Notes: generated from the letters alone by a model not told the origin. A stretch of DNA of 64,000 nucleotides from Paracoccaceae bacterium (GCA_028874915.1 JAPPHA010000110.1:33874-97873), one strand, 5' to 3'; counted from the stretch's first letter, positions 28,472 through 38,285 are shown. Made by a program: numbers and translations.

Positions 28472-31400
28472 TGCATCTGCTGCAGGCCAGGCCGGGACGG
28501 ATCGACGACGATCGTGAGGCCGTTGATCTTGGCCAGACGCCGGCTGACCTGCTGTTCCTGTCGGCGGCCGATACCGAACTTGCTGCCCTTGCCGCAGCAA
28601 GGGACGAACTCGGGGCCGCTGCCGGCAGCCTTCGCCTCGCCAGTCTCGCCCATCTCCGGCACCCGTTTTCCATCGACCGGCACATTTCGGATTGCGCACT
28701 GGGATGCCGGCTGGTGATCGCCCGCATTCTCGGTGGTCGCGACTACTGGCCCTACGGAGCCGAGCAATACGCCGCACGGCTCGGCGAGGCGGGCATCCCC
28801 TTCGCCGCCCTGCCCGGCGACGACAAGCCGGATGACGGTCTTCGGCGGATCTCGACGATCGGTGATGACGATTGGGAAAACCTCTGGGCCTACCTGGTAG
28901 AGGGCGGGTCCGAGAATACCCGCAACTTCCTGCTTTATGCCCGCTCGCTGCTGGCAAACGGCGAACGGCCGCCACTGGCCCGGCCGTTACTCCGGGCCGG
29001 AGTCTACTGGCCGGGTTCCGGCGTTACCGATCTCGACCGACTCCGGGCGAACTGGATCGACGGGGCGCCTGTCGTGCCCCTGATCTTTTACCGGGCTCTC
29101 GTGCAGGGTGCCGGGCTGCATCCGATCAACCGCCTGGTCCGGGCCCTCGTCCGGCGACGCCTCAATCCGTTGCCGCTATTCGTGGTCTCCCTTCGGGACG
29201 AGGTTTCGGCCGCAACGCTCGACAGCGTCTTCCGGCGAGCCCCGCCGTCGGTGATCCTGAACGGCACTGCGTTTGCGGCCGGAAGTCCCGACCCGGAGGC
29301 TGCGGCCGGGATGACCAACCCTCTGATCCGGGAATCGGCCGCCATGGCGCCGGTGCTCCAGCTGGTTTTCTGCGGTGCCTCCGAAGAGGCCTGGCGAGAA
29401 TCCGCGGCGGGCCTGGGTCCCCGGGACATCGCCATGCATGTCGCCTTGCCGGAGGTCGATGGACGGGTTTTGACCCGCGCCGTGTCCTTCAAGGACGAAG
29501 CCTACTTCGACACGGCGACCGAGTGTCCGATTGCCACGTACCGGGCGCGGGGCGACCGCGTTGCCTTCGTTGCCGAACTGGCGGAGGCCTGGACTCGCCT
29601 CCGTCGGATAGCGGCAGCGGACCGGCGGATCGGCATTGTCGTTGCCAACTATCCGAATCGGGATGGACGGATCGCCAATGGCGTTGGCCTTGATACCCCG
29701 GCGTCGGCCGATCACGTGATCCGGCTCCTGAAGGCAGAGGGGTACCGGGTCGACGAGGAGCCCCGGAGCGGTAGCGCCCTGATGGAATGCCTGCTGGCCG
29801 GTCCCACCAATGCCGCGGAATCGGAGGAGTCCCGACCCGGAGGCGTCCATTTGCCGCTCGCGGCATATCTCAAGCGCTACGCGGATCTGCCCTGGGAGGT
29901 GCGCGACCGCATTGAATCCCGTTGGGGACAGCCGGACGAAGACCCGTCCTTCGTCCAGGGCGGCTTTCGCCTGCCGATTCACCTGTTCGGAAACCTCGCG
30001 GTGGGAATTCAGCCCGCACGGGGCTACAACATCGACCCGAAGGAAACCTACCACTCGCCCGACCTGCCGCCCCCGCACAATTACCTGGCCTTCTATTTTT
30101 GGCTCCGGCAGGTCTTCGACTGTCACGCAGTCATCCATCTCGGCAAGCACGGAAACCTCGAATGGTTGCCCGGCAAGGCCCTGGCGCTGTCGCCGGCCTG
30201 TTTCCCTGAGGCCGTTCTTGGCCCGGTCCCGCACGTCTACCCTTTCATCGTCAACGATCCCGGCGAAGGAAGCCAGGCCAAGCGCAGGACGAGCGCCGTT
30301 ATCGTCGACCACCTGACACCGCCGCTCACGCGGGCCGAAACCTATGGCCCGCTCCGGGACCTCGAGGCCCTTCTCGACGAGTATTACGACGCCGTCGGCA
30401 TGGACCCGCAGCGGCTCGATCACCTGTGCCGCGAAATCGTCTCCCTGACGTCGGCCACCGGACTTGACCGGGATGCCGGTCTGGACGGAGGCGACCTCGA
30501 CTCCGATCTTGCGCGGCTCGACGCGTGGCTATGCGACATCAAGGAAGCGCAGATTCGCGACGGGCTGCATGTCTTCGGACAGTCCCCGGAGGGGCGTCTC
30601 GAGCGGGACCTGCTCCAGGCGTTGGTGCGGGTGCCACGGGGATACGGATCGGGCGGCGAAGCCTCGCTCCAACAGGCGCTGGCAGAGGATCTCGGCCTCG
30701 GTCTCGACCCTCTCGACTGCGCGATGGCGGTGCCGTGGACGGGGCCAAGACCGGCCGCCCTCTCCCGGCAGAGCGGGGACATCTGGCGTTCGCAGGGCGA
30801 TACTGTCGAACGGATCGAGGGGTTGGCGGCCGAGCTCCTGGAGGGTGCGTCAGAACCACCCGGTCCCCGGAGCCGGGCCGTGATGGCGGCCGTCGAGACA
30901 AGAGTCCGTCCGTCCGTTCGTGCATCCGGTCCGGGTGAGGACGCAGGGCTGATCGCCGCCCTTTCGGGCCGATTTGTCCCACCCTCCCCGTCGGGCGCCC
31001 CGACCCGGGGGCGGCTTGATGTTTTGCCGACCGGGCGGAACTTCTTCAGTGTCGACAGCCGGTCGGTCCCGACGCCAGCGGCCTGGGCGCTTGGTTGGAA
31101 GTCGGCCAGCCTGCTGATCGAACGCCACCTCCAGGACCACGGCGACTGGCCCCGTGCAATGCTGCTCAGCGCCTGGGGAACAGCCAATATGCGAACCGGT
31201 GGCGCCGACGTCGCGCAGGCCCTTGCTCTGATGGGAGTCCGACCAACCTGGAGCGAAGCCAATCGCCGGGTGACGGGATTCGAGATCCTGCCGCTCTCGG
31301 TCCTCGATCGCCCCCGGATCGACGTCACCTTGAGGATTTCCGGGTTCTTCCGCGATGCTTTCCCGCAGCAGGTGGAACTGATCGATGCGGCGGCCCGTGC

Positions 31401-32178
31401 CGTGATGGCGCTCGATGAACCCGAGACCGAGAATCCGGCGGCTGCCAGCCGCCGGACCGACGCCGAGGACCCCGGCTTCCGGGTCTTCGGATCAAAGCCG
31501 GGCGCCTACGGCGCGGGCCTTCAAGCGATGATCGACGAACGACTCTGGTCGGACCGGGCCGATTTGGGCGAAGCCTGGCTCGAATGGGGTCACTATGCCT
31601 ATGGCCAGGGTGTCGAAGGGGAATCGGCCCGACCTGCCCTCGAGGCGCGACTGCAAACCGTCGAAGCGGTGATCCAGAACCAGGACAACCGCGAACATGA
31701 CCTCCTCGACAGCGACGACTACTACCAGTTCGAGGGTGGGGCAGCCGCGGCGGTTGCCTCCCTGCAGGGACGGGACCGGCCCGTTTATCACAATGATCTC
31801 TCGCGGCCCGAACGCCCGGTCATCCGAACCCTCGACGAGGAGATCTCCCGGGTTGTGCGTTCGCGCGTGGTCAACCCCAAGTGGATCGAGGGCGTCATGC
31901 GCCACGGCTACAAGGGCGCTTTCGAGATCGCAGCCAGTGTCGACTACCTCTTCGCCTTTGCCGCCACCACCGGAGCCGTGCAGCCGCATCATTTCGATCT
32001 CGTGCATGATGCCTGTCTGGAGGACGGCCGGGTTCGCGACTTCATCGACCGCCACAATCCCCCGGCGCTCCGGGAGATCGCGGAACGACTGCAGGAAGCG
32101 ATTGACAGGAATCTCTGGATCCCCCGGTCGAATTCGGCACGGGCCCGACTCGAGACCTTGCTGGCGCAGCCGGAATGA
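28471..32178 (+). CDS. cobN: Cobaltochelatase subunit CobN
   Basis: The large ATP-dependent cobaltochelatase subunit that, with CobS and CobT, inserts cobalt into hydrogenobyrinic acid a,c-diamide in the aerobic B12 pathway. The 1235-residue protein has the CobN/BchH signature VIHLGKHGNLEWLPGKALAL, the segment RGYNIDPKETYHSPDLPPPH, and near the C-terminus ARVKG-equivalent NPKWIEGVMRHGYKGAFEIA. Its start overlaps the GNAT stop (TGATG). CobS and CobT are not in the window and must be encoded elsewhere. Confidence 0.96.
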   Translation: MHLLQARPGRIDDDREAVDLGQTPADLLFLSAADTELAALAAARDELGAAAGSLRLASLAHLRHPFSIDRHISDCALGCRLVIARILGGRDYWPYGAEQYAARLGEAGIPFAALPGDDKPDDGLRRISTIGDDDWENLWAYLVEGGSENTRNFLLYARSLLANGERPPLARPLLRAGVYWPGSGVTDLDRLRANWIDGAPVVPLIFYRALVQGAGLHPINRLVRALVRRRLNPLPLFVVSLRDEVSAATLDSVFRRAPPSVILNGTAFAAGSPDPEAAAGMTNPLIRESAAMAPVLQLVFCGASEEAWRESAAGLGPRDIAMHVALPEVDGRVLTRAVSFKDEAYFDTATECPIATYRARGDRVAFVAELAEAWTRLRRIAAADRRIGIVVANYPNRDGRIANGVGLDTPASADHVIRLLKAEGYRVDEEPRSGSALMECLLAGPTNAAESEESRPGGVHLPLAAYLKRYADLPWEVRDRIESRWGQPDEDPSFVQGGFRLPIHLFGNLAVGIQPARGYNIDPKETYHSPDLPPPHNYLAFYFWLRQVFDCHAVIHLGKHGNLEWLPGKALALSPACFPEAVLGPVPHVYPFIVNDPGEGSQAKRRTSAVIVDHLTPPLTRAETYGPLRDLEALLDEYYDAVGMDPQRLDHLCREIVSLTSATGLDRDAGLDGGDLDSDLARLDAWLCDIKEAQIRDGLHVFGQSPEGRLERDLLQALVRVPRGYGSGGEASLQQALAEDLGLGLDPLDCAMAVPWTGPRPAALSRQSGDIWRSQGDTVERIEGLAAELLEGASEPPGPRSRAVMAAVETRVRPSVRASGPGEDAGLIAALSGRFVPPSPSGAPTRGRLDVLPTGRNFFSVDSRSVPTPAAWALGWKSASLLIERHLQDHGDWPRAMLLSAWGTANMRTGGADVAQALALMGVRPTWSEANRRVTGFEILPLSVLDRPRIDVTLRISGFFRDAFPQQVELIDAAARAVMALDEPETENPAAASRRTDAEDPGFRVFGSKPGAYGAGLQAMIDERLWSDRADLGEAWLEWGHYAYGQGVEGESARPALEARLQTVEAVIQNQDNREHDLLDSDDYYQFEGGAAAAVASLQGRDRPVYHNDLSRPERPVIRTLDEEISRVVRSRVVNPKWIEGVMRHGYKGAFEIAASVDYLFAFAATTGAVQPHHFDLVHDACLEDGRVRDFIDRHNPPALREIAERLQEAIDRNLWIPRSNSARARLETLLAQPE

Positions 32179-32442
32179 CTCTGAATCCGGGCGCCGTCTC
32201 CGGAAGAATCCACCGTACGGCCAACAAGTCGGCCACATGGGTCAACCCCGTTCGTACGGGTGACAACGTCTCCGGAACGCCCGGAGCCGCCAATTCGTTC
32301 CGGTTGGATTGCCTTTGACAATCCCGGAAGCAACCCGTGTCGGATCGGTGTTCGACGCGACGGTAAGGCGGTTTGGCGAATCCTGAGAATCGGCTACTCT
32401 TGCAACCGGAGACATACTCTTTGCCAACGACCGGAGCGAACC

Positions 32443-33057
32443 ATGACCGAAATCCGCGATGCTGAACGCCACGCCCTCAAGATGGCGAAGAAGAAGGCTG
32501 CTCGCGACAGAATCATGGCGACCAAGACCGGCGAAAAGGGATTGATCATCGTCCACACCGGCAAGGGCAAGGGCAAGTCCACCGCTGCCTTCGGCATGAT
32601 CATGCGCCATATCGCCCACGGCCGGAAATGTGCCGTGGTCCAGTTCATCAAGGGAGGCATGGACACGGGCGAGCGAACACTGATCCGGACGCATTTCGGC
32701 GACATCTGCGCTTTCCACACGATGGGCGAGGGTTTCACATGGGAAACCCAGGACAAGATCCGGGACACCCGGATGGCTGGCGCCGCCTGGGAGACGGCGA
32801 AGGCACTCATCCGGGACCCGTCACATTCCATGGTTCTGCTCGACGAGATCAACATCGCCATTCGCTACGGCTATCTCGACATCGAGGACGTCGTGACATT
32901 CCTGGCCGAGGAAAAGCCGGCCATGACCCACGTGGTTCTCACCGGGCGAAACGCCCGGCCGGAGTTGATCGAGGCGGCGGATCTGGTCACCGAAATGGAA
33001 CTGGTCAAGCACCCGTTCCGCTCGGGGATCAAGGCGCAACAGGGGGTCGAGTTCTGA
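32443..33057 (+). CDS. cobO: Corrinoid adenosyltransferase CobO
   Basis: Cytoplasmic enzyme (204 aa) that adenosylates cob(I)yrinic acid a,c-diamide or cobalamin with ATP. The unusual P-loop TGKGKGKS is at residues 39-46, followed by the conserved CAVVQFIKGGMDTGERTL and MVLLDEINIAIRYGYL, and a C-terminal KHPFRSGIKAQQGVEF that closes the active site in the CobA/CobO family. The ATG follows CCGGAGCG. It is separated by 264 bases from cobN, so it may be part of the same transcript or have its own promoter. Confidence 0.96.
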   Translation: MTEIRDAERHALKMAKKKAARDRIMATKTGEKGLIIVHTGKGKGKSTAAFGMIMRHIAHGRKCAVVQFIKGGMDTGERTLIRTHFGDICAFHTMGEGFTWETQDKIRDTRMAGAAWETAKALIRDPSHSMVLLDEINIAIRYGYLDIEDVVTFLAEEKPAMTHVVLTGRNARPELIEAADLVTEMELVKHPFRSGIKAQQGVEF

Positions 33058-33243
33058 TCCCGGGCTCACTGCCGCCGATCGCCTGTCGTGACGGAGACAC
33101 AGGTTCCATGAACGCACACAGGGCTACCGTCAATGGAAGGCCGGATCTTGTTGCCTGGGCCGGTTTCGTCTTCGTTGAGGCACCCACAATTCGCGCACCC
33201 GCGCCGCCTGCCGCGGCTGGAACCGGAACAACGGAGGCGGCGC

Positions 33244-33705
33244 GTGTTCCTTAGCCACCGACCGGTGCAGATCGAATGGGGTGACTGTGACCCCGCGGGA
33301 ATTGTATTCTTCCCGCGGTATTTCGTGTGGTTCGATGCATCCACGGCGCATCACTTCAAGGCCGCCGGTCTGGCCGTACCGGATCTTGTCGCGAAGCACG
33401 GAGTGGTTGGGTTTCCCATCGTTGAGACCCGCGCGAGCTTTCGGGTGCCGTCGCGTTTTGGCGACGACGTCACCATCGAAACCGAGATCACTCGGTTCGG
33501 GCGATCGAGTTTCGACGTCGAACATCGCTTGCTTCGTGGCCGGGACGTCGCCGTCGAGGGGTTCGAGACCCGGGTTCTCGTCCGGCGCCGCTCCGAGTCC
33601 GCGAGCGCCGGCTTGGTATCCTGCCCAATTCCGGAGGCGGTGAAGGCACTCTTCGATATACGCCAAAGAGGATCCGGTGCGGTTCAGGCCGCGGATCCGG
33701 CCTGA
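33244..33705 (+). CDS. Acyl-CoA thioesterase, 4HBT hot-dog fold
   Basis: A 153-residue single-domain hot-dog thioesterase. The catalytic motif QIEWGDCDPAGIVFFPRYFV contains the Asp at position 16 (counted from GTG), typical of 4-hydroxybenzoyl-CoA thioesterase/YbgC-like enzymes. The GTG start at 33244 was chosen because GGAGG lies six bases upstream and the hot-dog sequence starts immediately; an in-frame ATG at 33133 gives an unconserved extension. It is followed by trhO eight bases after its stop, suggesting co-transcription. Substrate specificity is not predictable. Confidence 0.85.
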   Translation: MFLSHRPVQIEWGDCDPAGIVFFPRYFVWFDASTAHHFKAAGLAVPDLVAKHGVVGFPIVETRASFRVPSRFGDDVTIETEITRFGRSSFDVEHRLLRGRDVAVEGFETRVLVRRRSESASAGLVSCPIPEAVKALFDIRQRGSGAVQAADPA

Positions 33706-33713
33706 GCCCGCCC

Positions 33714-34664
33714 ATGGCCGAGACCGTCGTCGCCACCTTTTATCGGTTCACCCGTCTCGCGGACCCGGCCGCCGTACGGGACCGCCTGCAGCGGGTTGCG
33801 ACCCATGCGGGAACCCGCGGATCCCTGTTGGTGGCCCCGGAAGGGATCAACGGAACGGTGTCCGGCCTGAGGACCGCTGTGGATGCGGTGATGGCCGCTG
33901 TTCGCGAACTGCCAGGCTGCGCCGGACTTCAGGCCCGGGAGAGTGTGGCGGATTCGGGCCCGTTCCTGCGGATGAAGGTTCGCCTCAAACGCGAAATCGT
34001 CGCCATGGGTGCGCCCTTTCCGGATGGGCCGATCCGCACCGGCCTTCCTGTCGACCCCGGGGATTGGAATGCAATTCTCAACGACGGGTCCTTTGCGATC
34101 CTTGACACCCGCAACGACTACGAGGTTGCCATTGGGTCGTTTCCCGGTGCGATCAACCCGGAGATCGGGAGCTTCCGGGACTTTCCGGCGTGGTGGCAGG
34201 TCAATCGGGATCGGTTCCGGGGACGGCGCGTAGCCATGTTCTGCACGGGCGGGATCCGTTGCGAGAAGGCCAGCCGCTACCTGCTTCAAGCCGGGGTGAC
34301 CGATGTCTGTCAGCTTCGGGGTGGAATCCTGAACTACCTCGCGTCGGTCCCGGCGACGGAAAACGCCTGGACGGGCGAATGTTTCGTTTTCGACCAGCGA
34401 GTTGCGGTCGGGCCGTACCTCGCGGTCGGGACCCATGAACTTTGCTTCTCCTGCCGTTGGCCGCTCAGCCCCAAGGACCGGCTCGACCCGCGCCACGAAA
34501 CCGGGGTCTCATGCATTCACTGTCATGCCGGCCTTGACGAATCGCGGAAAAACCGTCTCCGGGAACGACAACGGCAGGTCGAACTCGCACAGGTGCGGGG
34601 CGTTTCCCACTTCGGTACAGAGTCGCAGTCCGGACGATCAGGAGGCGGTGGACGCAGGATGTAA
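33714..34664 (+). CDS. trhO: tRNA uridine(34) hydroxylase TrhO
   Basis: Rhodanese-like enzyme that hydroxylates uridine-34 of tRNAs in an oxygen-dependent manner, the first step toward 5-oxyacetyl/methoxyuridine. The 316-residue protein has the acylphosphatase-like N-terminal domain (RGSLLVAPEGINGTVSG), a rhodanese domain with catalytic Cys177 in MFCTGGIRCEKASRYLLQAG, and a C-terminal Cys-rich tail (CFSCRWPLSPKDR, CIHCHAG) conserved in the family. It lies downstream of the thioesterase gene. Confidence 0.93.
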   Translation: MAETVVATFYRFTRLADPAAVRDRLQRVATHAGTRGSLLVAPEGINGTVSGLRTAVDAVMAAVRELPGCAGLQARESVADSGPFLRMKVRLKREIVAMGAPFPDGPIRTGLPVDPGDWNAILNDGSFAILDTRNDYEVAIGSFPGAINPEIGSFRDFPAWWQVNRDRFRGRRVAMFCTGGIRCEKASRYLLQAGVTDVCQLRGGILNYLASVPATENAWTGECFVFDQRVAVGPYLAVGTHELCFSCRWPLSPKDRLDPRHETGVSCIHCHAGLDESRKNRLRERQRQVELAQVRGVSHFGTESQSGRSGGGGRRM

Positions 34665-35071
34665 CTGCGGCATCCGGCCACCGGTGGCGAACGGCTGCGT
34701 GTCCATGAAGTTTCGGCGCCGTCGGAGCACCAGATCCACGGTTGCGTCTCACCGGAACCGCTTTGACGCCAAAACGCCGGATTGCCTGGGTCGGCTCATG
34801 GTTGGTGAGCGGTGCGGTCGCGCGAACCCGGATCGGCCAGCCGGGCAATCAATAACGCGACGAGCGATCCGTGCACAACCGGTCCCGCATTCGTTCGAGC
34901 CGGTCGATCCGATGCGGGACCAGGCCGAGACGGAAGCCTCGCAATGTCAGGAATTCGTCTTGCAAAATGGAATCAGCCAACAGTGGATCGGCGTATGATT
35001 TTTGCCGAACGGGCTTAAGGATGTATTGGATTCGTTCATCCCGGCAAAGCTCGAATGATGGGGAGAGTATC
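34665..35071. other. No gene seen, about 400 bases
   Basis: Between trhO and the decayed nucleotidyltransferase gene no frame is convincing. It marks the left border of the accessory region. The last 12 bases before the next feature contain GGGGAGAG, a plausible ribosome-binding site for the nucleotidyltransferase remnant. Confidence 0.5.
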
Positions 35072-35429
35072 ATGCAACCAGTCGCCTCAAGGGAACCAGT
35101 GACCGACGCGCTCTTGGGCCGGATGGTCCGGGCAATCGCCGATGAAGTCGAGCCGGAGCAAGTCATCTTGTTCGGCTCTTTCGGGCGCGGTGACGACCGT
35201 GAAGGTTCGGACATCGACCTTATTGTTGTGGAAGCTGAGCCGTTTGGACCGGAAAGAAGTCGGCATAGCGAGATTGTATGACTCCATCATGCCCTCGCGG
35301 GATTCCGCGTTCCCACTGATATCCTCGTCTACTCCCAGGAAGACGTTTCCCATTGCCATGACTCACTCCCTCAATCATGTCTTGGCGCGCGCATTGCGGG
35401 AGGGCAAGGTCCTTCATGAGCGACATTGA
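35072..35429 (+). pseudogene. Decayed MNT-domain nucleotidyltransferase (antitoxin of an MNT/HEPN pair)
   Basis: The first 69 codons read as an MNT domain with the motif GSFGRGDDREGSDIDLIVVE (Gly35-Glu54; Asp47 and Asp49 are the catalytic pair). At 35279-35281 an in-frame TGA interrupts what should continue as Leu-His-His-Ala and then the family sequence FRVPTDILVYSQED. A second defect, an insertion near 35363-35372, shifts the frame before SLNHVLARALREGKVLHER, the normal C-terminus. Corrected, it is a complete MNT protein of about 118 residues. MNT proteins AMPylate the HEPN toxin to neutralise it. Two independent lesions argue for real decay rather than one sequencing error. Confidence 0.8.
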
Positions 35430-35845
35430 GTGTGCAAGGATGCTGATGGGTGCCGCGGCGAGAGATGTCGATGCGCTTCGGGTTATGAATGGCTCGGATG
35501 ACATCTCCGATGAGGCTTTTTTCATTTCATGTGCAACAAGCCGCTGAACAACTGCTTGAGGCATGGATTGCGTTGAAGGGATACATGTAACCTTTGACCC
35601 GCAACATCGAAGGTCTGCTTGTCCATCTCTCCGACCGAGGCGCTGCAATGATGCCCATTTCAAGGCCTCGTTGACTTTACACTTACGCCGTTCAATTCCG
35701 TTGCATGAGTGACGACTCCGACGCCGGACCGATCGATCGTGAAGGTGCGATCGCCCTCGCAAAATCGTTGGTTGAAAAAGCTGAATCCCGATTGATAGAG
35801 GTCAAGCGGGCACGACGCGCCGGCTGGGCGTGTGGAATGAGATGA
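35416..35845 (+). pseudogene. Decayed HEPN-domain toxin of an MNT/HEPN module
   Basis: Starts at 35416 inside the end of the MNT remnant (antitoxin then toxin overlapping, as in intact MNT/HEPN pairs). ARMLMGAAARDVDALRVMN and, one base off, FHVQQAAEQLLEAWIALKGY are the first HEPN helices, with the shift falling in a run of six T. A TAA at about 35588 interrupts LTRNIEGLLVHLSDRGA, and the last helices appear in another frame as AVQFRC, then GPIDREGAIALAKSLVEKAE to 35845. Reassembled, it is about 140 residues, the normal HEPN length. At least three lesions are present, so no active toxin is expected. Confidence 0.75.
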
Positions 35846-35876
35846 TCACAGCCGAAGTGAAACAGAGACCTTGCAT

Positions 35877-36746
35877 TCAACCTGCCGAACCCGACATCCC
35901 GTGGGCAGCGACTGCCGTGGCTTCCATGCAGAGCCGGTCGTCGGGTCCTCGGATCCAGAGCTGGGCTTCGCCTTTATCCACACCGTTGCCCGGCCTGAGA
36001 CAGGCCTCGGCTTGCTCGTGGTCGAAGAGCGGTGCTGTCGCCCGGAACCGAAATCGCCCGAGGGGGCCAATCGAGTCCTCGGCCAGGCGGATCAACAGTT
36101 GGGCAAGCAACGGTCCGTGAACGACAAGGCCGGAGTAACCGCCGTCGGATCGGGCGAATTCGCGGTCGTAGTGGATCCGGTGTCCGTTGAACGTGACCGC
36201 AGAGTAGCGGAAGAGCAGGGTCGGACTGAAACAGTGCCGGCGTGAACGAGTTTCGCCGGCGGGAGCGATCCTGCGGGACGTTTTCGGCAGGTTCTGCATG
36301 CGTCCGGACCGGTAGATCAGGTCCTGGGATTCAATGAGGCATTTCTGGCCACCCTGCGTGATTTCATGATCAAGGGTGACGATGGCAAATCGGCCCGATC
36401 GACCCGACTTCATTCGGATGTCCCGAATGACGCTCCGTTTCTCGGCTTTTTCGCCAATGACGACCGGTGCAAAGAACGTGATGCGTCCCCCCGCCCACAT
36501 GCGGTGTGGAAACCCGAGGTCGGGAATGAACGTACCGGTCGCCGGGTGTCCGTCCGGTCCCAAACCGGACCCGGGGACACAATCCCAGAAATAGACATGG
36601 TGCCAGAAAGACGGCAGTCCATCGCCCGCCGCCGGGAACGGATCGGCCAGGTCAAGAACGGCGTGGAGCGCTCTTGCGCGTTCGGGGTCGATCCGATCCC
36701 TGTATTGCCGCGTTCGGCCGATCGCCAGGTCCATCACCTGTTCCAT
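35877..36746 (-). CDS. MaoC-like/FAS1-type hydratase, mesaconyl-CoA hydratase-like
   Basis: A 289-residue double hot-dog hydratase/dehydratase. The N-terminal half has the substrate region FWHHVYFWDCVPGSGLGPDG and GGRITFFAPVVIGE; the C-terminal half carries the catalytic hydratase motif FSAVTF-like FRYSAVTFNGHRIHYDREFA, where Asn, His and Tyr form the active site, then GYSGLVVHGPLLAQLLI. These match mesaconyl-C4-CoA/itaconyl-CoA hydratases and HTD2-type proteins. Start assumed near 36746 (36734 also possible); the frame stays open upstream to 36983. It sits alone in the accessory region; no gene next to it shares the pathway. Confidence 0.78.
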   Translation of the reverse strand: MEQVMDLAIGRTRQYRDRIDPERARALHAVLDLADPFPAAGDGLPSFWHHVYFWDCVPGSGLGPDGHPATGTFIPDLGFPHRMWAGGRITFFAPVVIGEKAEKRSVIRDIRMKSGRSGRFAIVTLDHEITQGGQKCLIESQDLIYRSGRMQNLPKTSRRIAPAGETRSRRHCFSPTLLFRYSAVTFNGHRIHYDREFARSDGGYSGLVVHGPLLAQLLIRLAEDSIGPLGRFRFRATAPLFDHEQAEACLRPGNGVDKGEAQLWIRGPDDRLCMEATAVAAHGMSGSAG

Positions 36747-37624
36747 GGATGGTAAATGCCAACTCTTGCCCCTTGGAGCAACGAGAACCGTTTCGGCGCG
36801 CAGTTCCAGGCCGAGAAGCGCACCCAAATCCCCGATGACTGTGTCCAGAGAAATGTTATGTTGTCCGGAATGCGCAGGTTTCACGCGTTTACTGGATACT
36901 TCGGAATTGCAAAGACGAACTGCGACATTCCCTTGGCTCAGGCGATGTTGCCAAACGCACGGCAACGAACGCGGTGTCACCACTCATATTCACGCTCTCG
37001 GATGCACAGAAACGGTGTAGGGCGACGTCACAGTCTTGGCTAAGGTGCTCACGCGCAGGATTTGTGCGAGGCTCAACGCCGCCTCATTCTCCTTGCTCCG
37101 ATTCCGCGTGTCCCCACCGGCCAGTAGAATGACCTACATGCAGCTTTTTTCCGTGAAATGCGCTCGATTGTCGATTCGTCGACGATCCTCGGCTCCCGGA
37201 TGCCTTTCCTTGTGACCCAAACATCGTCGGGGTTTCCAGTTGCCAGACGCTCAGTTCGCACCGGAATTCGTGTCCATTCAGGAGCATCTGTAAGCCGTTC
37301 AGCCACTTGGCATTATCTTCCGACCACCTGCACCGAACATGGAAGGCCGGTCCCCGCAGGCTCAATTCTGCTAAATCCCGTCCCATGTTCCACGACGCTG
37401 GGTGTTCCGGCACTCGACGATTTGTCTCCGTTGGCCGCGTTACCTTGGAGGCACATGGCAGGGGTCGCCGAACCATCGTGAGCGCCGGTACTGAGGGCTG
37501 GATGTCACTACAACCGGGGACCGTGGACTGAACTGAAGGCAGGACATTTCCGGGGTTCCTCAACTTCCTTCGACGGATAGCACTTGGTCTTAGTCGATCC
37601 AGGTCGGAAAAGTGCAGTTGATTG
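36747..37624. other. No gene seen, about 880 bases
   Basis: This stretch upstream of the hydratase and of abiEi has several overlapping frames on both strands, but none has a recognisable domain or a supported start. Codon use is like that of shadow frames. It may contain the hydratase promoter and decayed accessory sequence. Confidence 0.45.
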
Positions 37625-37653
37625 TGTTAGAAATATTAGCTATTTTTCTGACA
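37625..37653. promoter_or_regulatory. Inverted repeat upstream of abiEi, probable autoregulatory site
   Basis: TGTTAGAAA (37625-37633) and TTTCTGACA (37645-37653) form nine-base inverted arms with one mismatch and an 11-base spacer, in a markedly AT-rich patch 24 bases before the abiEi ATG. AbiEi antitoxins repress their own operon by binding inverted repeats, so this is the likely operator. Confidence 0.55.
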
Positions 37654-37677
37654 AATCTTACACGATGGGATTATCCG

Positions 37678-38283
37678 ATGACGAACATGGCCGAAGCAAT
37701 CATGAAGCGAATGAACGCCCACGGCCGCGGACGGTGGGTGTGCACACCCAAAGACTTCCTTGACATCGGGAGCCGCGGGGCCGTTGACCAAGCGCTCTCG
37801 CGTCTCGTTTGGGCTGGCCGGTTGCGCCGCGCCGGTCGTGGCCTCTACGACCTTCCGCGGATCAGCACTGTACTCAATCGGCCCGCACCGGTTGACCTCG
37901 ACGCCGCCGTCGCAGCTCTCGCGCGACGTGACGGAATCCGAATCTTGCCCGACGGCGCAACGGCCGCGCACCGGCTTGGCCTGACCAACGCGGTGCCGGC
38001 CAGGGCCAGCTATGTGACTGACGGTGCGACGCGGACCATCAAGATCGATGGCGGGACAATCCGGTTCCGTCACGCGGGGCCACGGGTTATGCGCTGGGCA
38101 GGCAGACCGGCGGCTTCGGCAGTCCAGGCTATGCGATGGTTAGGACCTGACGCTGTCCGGGATGTGCGGGTCGTTTCGACCCTTAAGCGTTGCCTGCCCG
38201 ATGCGGCGAAACGCGACCTTTCCCGAAACGGGCGGGACCTACCCGGTTGGGCACTGTCGGTTGTACGCGACATCGCGGCATAA
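37678..38283 (+). CDS. abiEi: AbiEi antitoxin/transcriptional repressor (type IV toxin-antitoxin)
   Basis: A 201-residue protein of the AbiEi family (DUF6088-type). Residues about 5-60 form a winged helix domain (VCTPKDFLDIGSRGAVDQAL and RAGRGLYDLPRI), followed by the conserved antitoxin core with ILPDGATAAHRLGLTN and later TIKIDGGTIRFRHAGPR. AbiEi represses the operon and counteracts the AbiEii nucleotidyltransferase without contacting it (type IV). Start at ATG 37678 was chosen because homologues begin there and the upstream part of the frame is the operator-like AT-rich region. It is intact, unlike its partner two bases downstream. Confidence 0.85.
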   Translation: MTNMAEAIMKRMNAHGRGRWVCTPKDFLDIGSRGAVDQALSRLVWAGRLRRAGRGLYDLPRISTVLNRPAPVDLDAAVAALARRDGIRILPDGATAAHRLGLTNAVPARASYVTDGATRTIKIDGGTIRFRHAGPRVMRWAGRPAASAVQAMRWLGPDAVRDVRVVSTLKRCLPDAAKRDLSRNGRDLPGWALSVVRDIAA

Positions 38284-38285
38284 CG

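Noticed and set aside
37084..37563. Minus-strand frame upstream of abiEi, 159 codons
   Set aside because: It has no recognisable domain, no supported start and no neighbour linkage; it is left as gene-free sequence.
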